Source of the DNA: Lachnospiraceae bacterium
GTDB taxonomy: Bacteria > Bacillota > Clostridia > Lachnospirales > Lachnospiraceae
Reading direction: 5' to 3'
Assembly: GCA_021770755.1 (NCBI GenBank)
Contig: JAETQI010000045.1
Location: 1-35,198, forward strand
DNA: 35,198 nt
In this document: positions 19,028 to 25,795 of the stretch, in pieces
Position numbering within the stretch: the first letter of the stretch is position 1
Layout: each line of letters opens with the position of its first letter
Notes under the pieces: model-generated
The model's database searches: none
What the model saw: the letters and a program-made list of their open reading frames with translations, nothing else
What the model was told of the DNA's origin: nothing
Translations under genes and position numbers: made by a program

Positions 19028-20578
19028 CTATTTCTGTCCCGATTGCAATTTGTGCTCCTGTTCCGCCTGGATATCCTCAAACGCGGAGAGCATCGGTTTT
19101 TCTTTGGAACCCTTAAATGTGCGCGCGGCATAGTTTTCTGTGATCTTAATGACGGTTCCCGACAGTGTCAGCACGCCGATCAGGTTCGGGATCGCCATCA
19201 GTCCGTTAAAGGTGTCGGAGATGTCCCACGCAAGATCGAGGTTCATGGTAGCGCCAAACACGATGAATACGACAAAAACGACCTTGTAGATGATCGTAGC
19301 CCTGGTGCCAAATAAAAATTCCCACGCTTTTGTCCCATAGTAGCTCCAGCCAAGAACGGTGGAGAAGGCAAACAGAAGGATCGCGATCGCGATGAAGGCG
19401 CCACCGACATTCACACCGCCAATGTTAAATACGGTTCCGAATGCCTCGCTCACAAGCGCGGTCTGCTCGTTTGCGGAGAGCATTTTTCCTGTGTGCAGGT
19501 CGATCAGGCCGGTTGAGAGGATCGAGAACGCGGTCAGCGTACAGACTACGATCGTGTCCGCAAACACCTCGAAGATACCCCACATGCCCTGTCTGACAGG
19601 CTCCACCACGTTGGACGCCGAGTGAACCATGACAGAGGAGCCAAGGCCGGCTTCGTTGGAGAAGACGCCGCGCTTAAAGCCCCATGTGACGGCGCTCCTG
19701 ACTGCGAGTCCGACAGCAGCGCCGCCGACCGCCCGGAATCCGAAAGCGAAGGAGAAGATCGCGCCAAAGACTTCGCCGACTTTTCCGATATTGACGATGA
19801 ATACGACCAGGGCGCCCAGTATGTACGCACATGCCATGAACGGCACGAACTTCTCCGTGACCTGCGCGATGCGCTTGATGCCGCCGACGATGACCAGCCC
19901 GGCGAGTACCATGAGCAGCAGCCCGACGATCAGCGCGTACAGGTTGATCCTGGCGGAACCGATCCGGATCATGCGGTCAAGCGCGTCGATGCGGAACACG
20001 GATGTAATGTTGCCTGCGATGGTGTTCACCTGGCTCATGTTTCCGATGCCGAATGAGGCGAGGACACAGAAGATGGAGAACAGCACGGCGAGCACCTTGC
20101 CGATGACCGCGCATCCTTTTTTGGCGCCCAGACCGTCCCTTAAGTAGTACATGGCGCCGCCGCACCATTCGTCATGGCTGTTTTTCCGGCGGTAATAGAT
20201 ACCGAGCACATTCTCGGAATAGTTTGTCATCATTCCGAAAAAGGCGGAGAGCCACATCCAGAAGATCGCACCGGGTCCGCCGGCGGCGATCGCGGCAGCG
20301 ACACCTGCGATATTGCCGACGCCGATGGTCGCGGCAAGTGCGGTGCACAGCGCCTGGAACTGGGAGATGGAAGCCTTTTCCCTGGAGCTGGTGACGCTGC
20401 TTCCTTTTCTGAACACACCGCCGATCGTCCTGTCACTCACATGGCGGGCATGTGTGATCTGAAAAAAACGGGTTCGGACAGTGAGGTAGATCCCTGTACC
20501 GATGATCAGGATCAGCATGGGGATCCCCCACACGACGCCGTTGATGGCGCCATTAATTTTTGCTATCATATTGAGCAT
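19028..20578 (-). CDS. Alanine/glycine:cation symporter (AGCS family)
   Basis: A 516-residue sodium/proton-coupled amino-acid carrier of the AGCS family (AlsT/DagA type). Family signatures are GNIAGVAAAIAAGGPGAIFW near residues 85-104 and GVFSNEAGLGSS near 295-306. About 11 hydrophobic helices are present and the C-terminal 25 residues are polar. The ATG at 20578 is chosen because AAGGAGG (20584-20590) is 6-7 bases upstream; the overlapping ATG at 20584 lies on the SD itself. The mRNA leader has a promoter (20709-20737) and an attenuator-like hairpin. The gene is bracketed by exact 19-bp direct repeats. Substrate is probably alanine or glycine, by family. Confidence 0.92.
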   Translation of the reverse strand: MLNMIAKINGAINGVVWGIPMLILIIGTGIYLTVRTRFFQITHARHVSDRTIGGVFRKGSSVTSSREKASISQFQALCTALAATIGVGNIAGVAAAIAAGGPGAIFWMWLSAFFGMMTNYSENVLGIYYRRKNSHDEWCGGAMYYLRDGLGAKKGCAVIGKVLAVLFSIFCVLASFGIGNMSQVNTIAGNITSVFRIDALDRMIRIGSARINLYALIVGLLLMVLAGLVIVGGIKRIAQVTEKFVPFMACAYILGALVVFIVNIGKVGEVFGAIFSFAFGFRAVGGAAVGLAVRSAVTWGFKRGVFSNEAGLGSSVMVHSASNVVEPVRQGMWGIFEVFADTIVVCTLTAFSILSTGLIDLHTGKMLSANEQTALVSEAFGTVFNIGGVNVGGAFIAIAILLFAFSTVLGWSYYGTKAWEFLFGTRATIIYKVVFVVFIVFGATMNLDLAWDISDTFNGLMAIPNLIGVLTLSGTVIKITENYAARTFKGSKEKPMLSAFEDIQAEQEHKLQSGQK

Positions 20579-20606
20579 AATCATTCCTCCTTGACAATAG
20601 TTTTGC

Positions 20607-20625
20607 AATCGAGTAGGGAAGAGCC
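20607..20625. repeat. 19-bp exact direct repeat, copy 2 (5' leader of the AGCS gene)
   Basis: Identical to 18980-18998, in the same orientation, 1627 bases away. It lies between the attenuator-like hairpin and the SD of the AGCS gene. The downstream half of the terminator dyad is absent here, so this copy does not fold by itself. Confidence 0.8.
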
Positions 20626-20636
20626 ATCGTGTGCAT

Positions 20637-20693
20637 AAAAAGAGAGAATATCCCATTTGGACAGTCCTTTCTGTCGTAGGTGGAATATTCTCT
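20637..20693 (-). terminator. Attenuator-like hairpin in the AGCS leader
   Basis: On the minus strand 20693-20681 pairs with 20655-20643 (13 positions, one G-U). Inside is a second hairpin, GACAG/CTGTC with a 6-base loop (20660-20675). Five U residues follow at 20641-20637. It begins about 9 bases after the predicted transcription start, so most transcripts could stop here. I find no match to a known riboswitch. Confidence 0.6.
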
Positions 20694-20708
20694 TTGTCTT
20701 CTTATATA

Positions 20709-20737
20709 TTTATACATGAAAATGGAATAAAATGCAA
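20709..20737 (-). promoter_or_regulatory. Promoter of the AGCS symporter gene
   Basis: TTGCAT (20732-20737 on the minus strand), 17 bases, TATAAA (20709-20714). The start would be near 20702, leaving a leader of about 125 bases. Confidence 0.65.
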
Positions 20738-20757
20738 GAAAAAATATTTTTCCGCAT

Positions 20758-20863
20758 AAAAGGGAGGATGCCAAGTAATCTTTCGACCACTTGGCATATA
20801 TTATGAAAAAGTTATTATAAGTAAAGTTATCACTCGTTGTCCGTAAGGTATCTTTCGTATCAC
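20758..20863 (-). ncRNA. Candidate small RNA with two matching hairpin loops
   Basis: Behind the promoter at 20870-20898 the minus-strand transcript folds as a 5' hairpin (20844-20867, stem of about 6 bp). It then has an A/U-rich linker and a 3' hairpin with a perfect 9-bp stem (20768-20776 with 20789-20797). Both hairpins have 12-base loops that contain CGAAAGAU. The 3' hairpin is followed by CCUCCCUUUU, a C-rich anti-Shine-Dalgarno-like tail with a short U run. No ORF is present. The tract could instead be a structured leader that reads through into the AGCS gene. No Rfam family was recognised. Confidence 0.4.
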
Positions 20864-20869
20864 CTTATG

Positions 20870-20898
20870 TTTATAGTATAGAGTGCTTAAATGTCCAA
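20870..20898 (-). promoter_or_regulatory. Promoter reading into the two-hairpin region
   Basis: TTGGAC (20893-20898 on the minus strand), 17 bases, TATAAA (20870-20875), with TATACT just before. The expected start near 20863 coincides with the 5' foot of the first hairpin. Confidence 0.55.
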
Positions 20899-21121
20899 AC
20901 CGTGTTGTTTTATTGAATAATTTTTCAAAGAACTATGAACGATTTATGAACATGAAAAATAATACGGTTATGATACTATCGGTTTTTACGCCAGTCTGTT
21001 ATACTGGAAAATAAGGAGCTGATCATCAAGGATGCATGCTTTTGCCGACGGATTTTAAGAAATGGTATATGGCAGACTGCATGATGTTTGTGAATGGTTC
21101 CTGGGAAGAGAGGTATGAACA

Positions 21122-22111
21122 ATGTATACGGCAAATGACAAAAGATACGATACGATGCAGTATAACCGCTGCGGCAGGAGCGGCCTGATGCTGCCGGCAG
21201 TCTCCCTTGGACTATGGCATAATTTTGGCTCCAACGCCGGATTTGACAATATGCAGTCCATGTGTCACACCGCGTTTGACAGCGGGATCACGCACTTTGA
21301 TCTTGCCAACAACTACGGTCCGGTGTACGGTGCGGCGGAGGAGAACTTTGGGCGCATCCTGGCAAAGAGCCTCAGTGTTTACCGGGATGAGCTTGTGATC
21401 TCGACCAAGGCGGGATATGATATGTGGCCGGGACCATATGGAAACTGGGGCAGCAAGAAGTATCTGGTTGCTAGTCTTGACCAGAGCCTAAAGAGGATGG
21501 GACTGGACTACGTGGACATCTACTATCACCACAGACCGGACAAAGATACACCGGTCGAGGAGACTGCCGGGGCGCTCGACGGCATCGTGCGCAGCGGGAA
21601 AGCGCTCTATGTCGGGATTTCCAATTATAATAAGGAAGAGACGATCGCGATCGCGGATCTTTTTCACAAGATGGGTACGCCGTTTATCATCAACCAGAGG
21701 AAATATTCCCTGTTTGACAGGACGATCGAGCGGGATGGATTGAAGGACTACGCGGCGGCAAACGGCATCGGCGTCATCACGTTCTGCCCGCTGGCGCAGG
21801 GGCTTCTGACAGACCGCTATATCGACGGGATCCCGCAGGACAGCCGGATCCGCACGGATGGCAGGTTCTTAAAGGAAGAGGCACTGGGCAGTGAGACGAT
21901 CGACAAGGTGAGGGCGCTGAATGAGATCGCAAAGGAGCGCGGACAGAGCCTGGCACAGATGGCGCTGGCGTGGATCCTGCGGGACGGGGACATCACAAGC
22001 GTGCTGATCGGGGCGTCTAAGCCTGCGCAGATTCTCGACAATGTGGGGATGCTGTCGAATACCAGGTTCAGCGGCGAGGAATTGCAGAAGATCGAGCAGA
22101 TCTGCGGGTAA
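21122..22111 (+). CDS. Aldo/keto reductase (YghZ-like, AKR14 type)
   Basis: A 329-residue NADPH-dependent oxidoreductase with the (beta/alpha)8 fold. The catalytic tetrad can be placed: Asp and Tyr in FDLANNYGP (about 60-66), Lys in VISTKAG and His in YYHHRPD. The C-terminal cofactor-binding segment SVLIGASKPAQI is typical. The N terminus YNRCGRSGLMLPAVSLGLW and the length resemble E. coli YghZ, which reduces L-glyceraldehyde-3-phosphate and methylglyoxal. GAGAGG precedes the ATG at 21122. An extended -10 (TGTTATACT, ending 21005) may be its promoter. It stands alone; 120 bases of leader contain no clear structure. Confidence 0.9.
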   Translation: MYTANDKRYDTMQYNRCGRSGLMLPAVSLGLWHNFGSNAGFDNMQSMCHTAFDSGITHFDLANNYGPVYGAAEENFGRILAKSLSVYRDELVISTKAGYDMWPGPYGNWGSKKYLVASLDQSLKRMGLDYVDIYYHHRPDKDTPVEETAGALDGIVRSGKALYVGISNYNKEETIAIADLFHKMGTPFIINQRKYSLFDRTIERDGLKDYAAANGIGVITFCPLAQGLLTDRYIDGIPQDSRIRTDGRFLKEEALGSETIDKVRALNEIAKERGQSLAQMALAWILRDGDITSVLIGASKPAQILDNVGMLSNTRFSGEELQKIEQICG

Positions 22112-22131
22112 TCGGGCAGGATATATTCTCC

Positions 22132-22160
22132 TTGACACTGTTTTTTAATAATGCTAGTAT
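22132..22160 (+). promoter_or_regulatory. Sigma-A promoter of aspS
   Basis: TTGACA (22132-22137), 17 bases, TAGTAT (22155-22160). Confidence 0.75.
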
Positions 22161-22169
22161 TAAAAACAG
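22138..22169 (+). promoter_or_regulatory. Inverted repeat over the aspS promoter
   Basis: The 13-base arm 22138-22150 and the 12-base arm 22158-22169 are inverted copies, CTGTTTTTAATA type with one extra T. They cover the spacer, the -10 and the start point. This is an operator-like placement. The A/T-rich stem and lack of a following U run argue against a terminator. Confidence 0.5.
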
Positions 22170-22210
22170 CAAACAGGCACATCGGTGTCAATCAATTTAA
22201 GAGAAAACGA

Positions 22211-22250
22211 CAATGGAAAGAAGTTTGTGTATCCACAAACTTGTGCATTG
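22211..22250 (+). other. Stable hairpin in the aspS leader
   Basis: AAGTTTGTG (22221-22229) and CACAAACTT (22234-22242) form a perfect 9-bp stem with a TATC loop. CAATG/CATTG extends it after an internal loop. It ends 7 bases before the SD. T-box features were not found, so it is not an aspartyl-tRNA T-box by eye. Confidence 0.5.
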
Positions 22251-22270
22251 TGACGGTAGGGAGGTTAATG

Positions 22271-24037
22271 ATGCAGGGACGTACACATAATTGCAGCCAG
22301 CTTAGGCTGGAAAATGTCGGAGAGGAAGTAAAACTTGTCGGTTGGTATGACAATCTGCGTAAGGTCAGCAAAAATCTGGGATTTCTGATCCTGAGGGATT
22401 TCTATGGAAAGACACAGATCGTTGTCGAGACGGAGGAGATCATGGAGCAGCTTGGTGCTGTCAACAATGAGTCGACCCTCGAAGTCGTGGGGACAGTGCG
22501 CGAGCGCAGCGCCAAGAATCCCAAGATGGAGACCGGCGATATCGAGATCGTGCCGTCGAAGGTCACAGTCCTGGGAAAGTGCAGGTATAATGAGCTGCCG
22601 TTCCAGATCGACCATTCCAGGGAGGCAGATGAGAATACCAGACTCAAATACCGTTATCTGGATCTGCGAAATCCGATCGTAAAGGAAAAGATCGTGCTCA
22701 GGAGCAGGATCGTCGCAGATCTCCGCGCGGCGATGATCGGTCATGATTTTATGGAGATCACCACGCCGATCCTGACGTGCTCTTCCCCGGAGGGTGCGCG
22801 CGACTATCTCGTGCCGTCGAGGAATCACCCGGGGAAATTCTACGCGCTGCCGCAGGCGCCGCAGCAGTTCAAGCAGCTTCTGATGGCTTCGGGATTTGAC
22901 CGTTATTTCCAGATCGCGCCGTGTTTCCGGGACGAGGATGCGCGGGCGGACCGGTCGCCGGGAGAATTTTATCAGCTTGACATGGAGATGGCGTTTGCCA
23001 GCCAGGACGATGTGTTTGAGATCCTGGAGGATGTGCTGCCGCCCATTTTTGCAAAATACGGAATCTACCATGAAGCTTCCAGAGCGCCCTTTCAGAGAAT
23101 CCCGTATCTCGAGGCGATGGAGCGGTACGGTTCGGACAAGCCGGATCTGCGCATCAGCCTGCTGGTGCAGGACGCGACAGACATTCTTGCGGACTGTGGT
23201 TTTGAGCCGTTTGCGGGTAAGACCGTAAAGGCAATTGTCGCAGATAACTTTGCAGGGACGAGAAAACAGATCGATAAGATGTGCGCGGACGTCGAGGTGG
23301 TGAGCGGACAGAAGACATACTGGTTCCGCCTTGACGAAAACGGGGAGCTTGTCGGCGGCATCTCCAAATTTGTGCAGGAGAAAAAGGCGGCGGTGATCGA
23401 AGCGCTCGGATTAAAAAATGGCAGCTTTGCCGCACTCTCTGCAGGTGACCTGAGAACGGCGCAGAAGACGGCGGGCGTGATCAGAAAGACCCTTGCGAAT
23501 ACCTTTGAGGGTTATATGAAGAAGGACTGCTATGAGTTCTGCTGGATCGTGGATTTCCCGATGTATGAGATCGGTGAGGAGTCGGGTGAGCTGGAGTTCT
23601 GCCACAATCCGTTCTCGATGCCGCAGGGCGGCGTGGAGGCGCTGGAGACGAAGGCGCCGCTTGACATTCTCGCATACCAGTATGATCTCGTGTGCAACGG
23701 TGTCGAGCTCTCGTCAGGCGCAGTCCGAAACCATGATCCGGAGATCATGGTCAAGGCGTTCGAGATCGTGGGACTTGGCGAGGAGGATGTGAAGGCGAAG
23801 TTCCCTGCGATGTACAATGCATTCTGCTATGGGGCGCCGCCGCACGCCGGCATCGCGCCAGGTGTCGACCGCATGGTCATGCTGATCGCGGGAGAGGAGA
23901 GCATCCGCGAGATCATTCCGTTCCCGATGAACAAGACGGCGCAGGATGTGATGATGGGCGCACCTGCTGCAGTGGACGAGCGGCAGTTGCGCGATGTGCA
24001 TATCCAGATCATGAAAGAGCAGGAAAAAGAATCATAA
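22271..24037 (+). CDS. aspS: Aspartate--tRNA ligase
   Basis: A 588-residue class IIb aminoacyl-tRNA synthetase that charges tRNA-Asp. The start at 22271 has TAGGGAGG (22257-22264) at 6-base spacing; the adjacent ATG at 22268 is too close. The N-terminal OB fold contains VKLVGWYDNLRK. Motif 2 is in CFRDEDARADRSPGEFYQLD (about residue 218) and motif 3 in GVDRMVMLIAGEESIRE (about 535), with the bacterial GAD insertion between them. LPQAPQQFKQLLM is the usual substrate segment. Length is normal for the bacterial type. It has its own promoter, an operator-like dyad, a leader hairpin and a 3' terminator, so it is probably a single-gene unit. HisS, its common neighbour in Firmicutes, is absent here. 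Confidence 0.96.
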   Translation: MQGRTHNCSQLRLENVGEEVKLVGWYDNLRKVSKNLGFLILRDFYGKTQIVVETEEIMEQLGAVNNESTLEVVGTVRERSAKNPKMETGDIEIVPSKVTVLGKCRYNELPFQIDHSREADENTRLKYRYLDLRNPIVKEKIVLRSRIVADLRAAMIGHDFMEITTPILTCSSPEGARDYLVPSRNHPGKFYALPQAPQQFKQLLMASGFDRYFQIAPCFRDEDARADRSPGEFYQLDMEMAFASQDDVFEILEDVLPPIFAKYGIYHEASRAPFQRIPYLEAMERYGSDKPDLRISLLVQDATDILADCGFEPFAGKTVKAIVADNFAGTRKQIDKMCADVEVVSGQKTYWFRLDENGELVGGISKFVQEKKAAVIEALGLKNGSFAALSAGDLRTAQKTAGVIRKTLANTFEGYMKKDCYEFCWIVDFPMYEIGEESGELEFCHNPFSMPQGGVEALETKAPLDILAYQYDLVCNGVELSSGAVRNHDPEIMVKAFEIVGLGEEDVKAKFPAMYNAFCYGAPPHAGIAPGVDRMVMLIAGEESIREIIPFPMNKTAQDVMMGAPAAVDERQLRDVHIQIMKEQEKES

Positions 24038-24042
24038 GCGGC

Positions 24043-24085
24043 ATCAGACAGGGGAATATCGTTGGACGGTATTCCCCTGTCTGAT
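24043..24085 (+). terminator. Terminator after aspS
   Basis: A perfect 16-bp stem, 24043-24058 with 24070-24085, loop of 11 bases. Only a short T run follows, so termination may be partial. Confidence 0.75.
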
Positions 24086-24120
24086 TTCGGTGTAAGGATC
24101 TGTAGAAAGAGGGGAGAGAT

Positions 24121-25719
24121 ATGAACAGGTATATTTTTGCAGGTATCGTGCTTGGCATCAGCATGTTGGGCTGCGGCTGCGGTCACATGGAAAATCGGAC
24201 GGAGCAATATACGCTGCAGGAAAGCGGGCAGGGGGAAGAAAGCGCTTCCGAAGCGGACGAGGAAATCAATTTCAGATCTGCGGCGGTCGAGGAGAAAACA
24301 CGCGAATTATTAGGAAAAACGGACGGAATAATAACAAAAGCAGATGTGCTTGCCATCACAGCGTTTGAGATGGAGGCGGAGTGTGCGGCGCCTTTTGAGG
24401 ATCTGCAGTGGTTTGAAAATCTGGAATCTGTCAGCCTGTTCCGATGCGGTGTCCAGCGCCTGGACGGCGTGGAGAGGCTCACTTCCTTAAAAGGGCTCTG
24501 GGTAAGGGATAATGAGATCACGGATATCGGACCTGTCAGTGACCTGACCAGTCTTGTGAATTTTTCCTGTGCGGGCAACCCAGTCAGTGACTATTCTCCG
24601 GTGAGGAAATTGACGAATTTGGAGGAACTGCAGATCGGAGATAACGGATGTGCGTACACTGACATTGACGCGCTCTCCGGGCTGACAAATCTGACCAGCT
24701 TATATGCGCCGTGGTGCGGCATTGAGGATGTCTCTGCCTTAGAGAATCTGACAGAACTGGAATATCTGAATCTATTTCACAATCGGATTGCGGATATCGG
24801 CGCGCTGGAGCATCTGGCGAAACTACATTATCTGGAGCTTGGACTGAACCAGGTCACAGATATTGCGCCGCTTTACGGATTAAATGATTTGACGGACATC
24901 AGTCTGCGCGATAACGAGATTCCGACGGAGGAGCTTGCCGCTTTTTATGAATGGAAAAACGCGGCTTCAACCATTACCGTGACACAGAAAGGCCGGCTGC
25001 GGGAGGATATGCCGGAGTTTACATTTCGTCTCAGCGCGTATTGGGATCTTCAATGGGACGGCTACGCGCTGCAGTCGCTGGAGATCTGTGAGGGCGATAC
25101 CGTTCTGCAGACGATTTCCATACCGGAGCTTGCAATATTTGGACAGACAAGGATCTATGACTCGATGGAAGATACGCTTGGCTTTGAACTGGAGGATGTC
25201 AACTTTGACGGCTATCTGGATATCCGCCAGTATGATACGTCCAACGGCAACTACCGGGAGGAGTGGATTTACCTTGTGTGGGATCCCGGGGAATACAGGT
25301 TTGAGTACGATGCAAGTCTCAACCAGATATCGCTTGCGACATTTGACCAGGAGGAGCAGCTTATATACGGTATGGAGCGCGGCGGGGCGGTTTGTCACTA
25401 TTATTCAACATATCAGTATATCAGCGGAGAACCGGTAAAGATCCGGTATGTGGAGGAGGAGGGCATCCTTCTGGACGATGACAAGCTCAACGTGTTCTGT
25501 ATCGCGGCGTCCGGGAAGGAAGCGTCAGCGCCCTATGAGGGCATGTGGTTCTATCTGCACACCATGGAGCGGAATGAGGAGACTGGCGGGCTGGAGACGG
25601 TCTCGAAGGAGTATGTCTTTGACAGCGACAGGGAAAATGAGGAATTCCGGGTGGATGCGGACTCTGAGCTCGGGCAGCGGATGGCGGCGGAGATCGGGGA
25701 CTCTGCTCAAGACTATTGA
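24121..25719 (+). CDS. Leucine-rich-repeat lipoprotein with a C-terminal calcium-loop-like domain
   Basis: A 532-residue predicted surface lipoprotein. The N terminus is a short hydrophobic signal ending in MLGC, so Cys18 would be lipidated. An acidic linker follows. Residues about 95-275 hold seven or so internalin-type 22-residue leucine-rich repeats (TSLKGLWVRDNEITDI, LTELEYLNLFHNRIADI and others). The C-terminal half is beta-rich and contains DVNFDGYLDI near 359-368, a DxNxDGxxD pattern as in calcium-binding loops, and repeated Tyr-rich strands. Such proteins bind ligands or host/bacterial surfaces; the partner here is unknown. AAAGAGGGGAGA precedes the ATG. Its stop codon lies inside the -35 box of the next gene. 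Confidence 0.8.
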   Translation: MNRYIFAGIVLGISMLGCGCGHMENRTEQYTLQESGQGEESASEADEEINFRSAAVEEKTRELLGKTDGIITKADVLAITAFEMEAECAAPFEDLQWFENLESVSLFRCGVQRLDGVERLTSLKGLWVRDNEITDIGPVSDLTSLVNFSCAGNPVSDYSPVRKLTNLEELQIGDNGCAYTDIDALSGLTNLTSLYAPWCGIEDVSALENLTELEYLNLFHNRIADIGALEHLAKLHYLELGLNQVTDIAPLYGLNDLTDISLRDNEIPTEELAAFYEWKNAASTITVTQKGRLREDMPEFTFRLSAYWDLQWDGYALQSLEICEGDTVLQTISIPELAIFGQTRIYDSMEDTLGFELEDVNFDGYLDIRQYDTSNGNYREEWIYLVWDPGEYRFEYDASLNQISLATFDQEEQLIYGMERGGAVCHYYSTYQYISGEPVKIRYVEEEGILLDDDKLNVFCIAASGKEASAPYEGMWFYLHTMERNEETGGLETVSKEYVFDSDRENEEFRVDADSELGQRMAAEIGDSAQDY

Positions 25720-25745
25720 CAAGTGACAACCCTAACCCCTATAAT
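25716..25745 (+). promoter_or_regulatory. Sigma-A promoter of the third chemoreceptor
   Basis: TTGACA (25716-25721), an 18-base spacer and TATAAT (25740-25745). Both boxes are perfect. The -35 contains the stop codon of the upstream gene. The start near 25752 rules out the ATG at 25757 as the main start. Confidence 0.85.
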
Positions 25746-25795
25746 TATATAGGAATATGCTCCAATATTTTTGGAATAAAACGGGGGAAGAAGAA

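Noticed and set aside
20555-20627. A 24-codon minus-strand frame (MALPYSIAKLLSRR...) over the SD of the AGCS gene, considered as a leader peptide
   Set aside because: No ribosome binding site precedes it and there is no run of regulatory codons. Its sequence comes mainly from the 19-bp repeat.
21036-21188. A 50-residue plus-strand frame (MLLPTDFKKWYMADCMMF...) overlapping the start of the aldo/keto reductase gene
   Set aside because: The start has only weak SD-like sequence, and the second half is an out-of-frame reading of the reductase gene. It may be chance, although its first 36 residues look protein-like.
22170-22270. The aspS leader considered as a T-box
   Set aside because: No T-box sequence (AGGGTGGNACCGCG) or specifier stem is visible, and the leader is too short.
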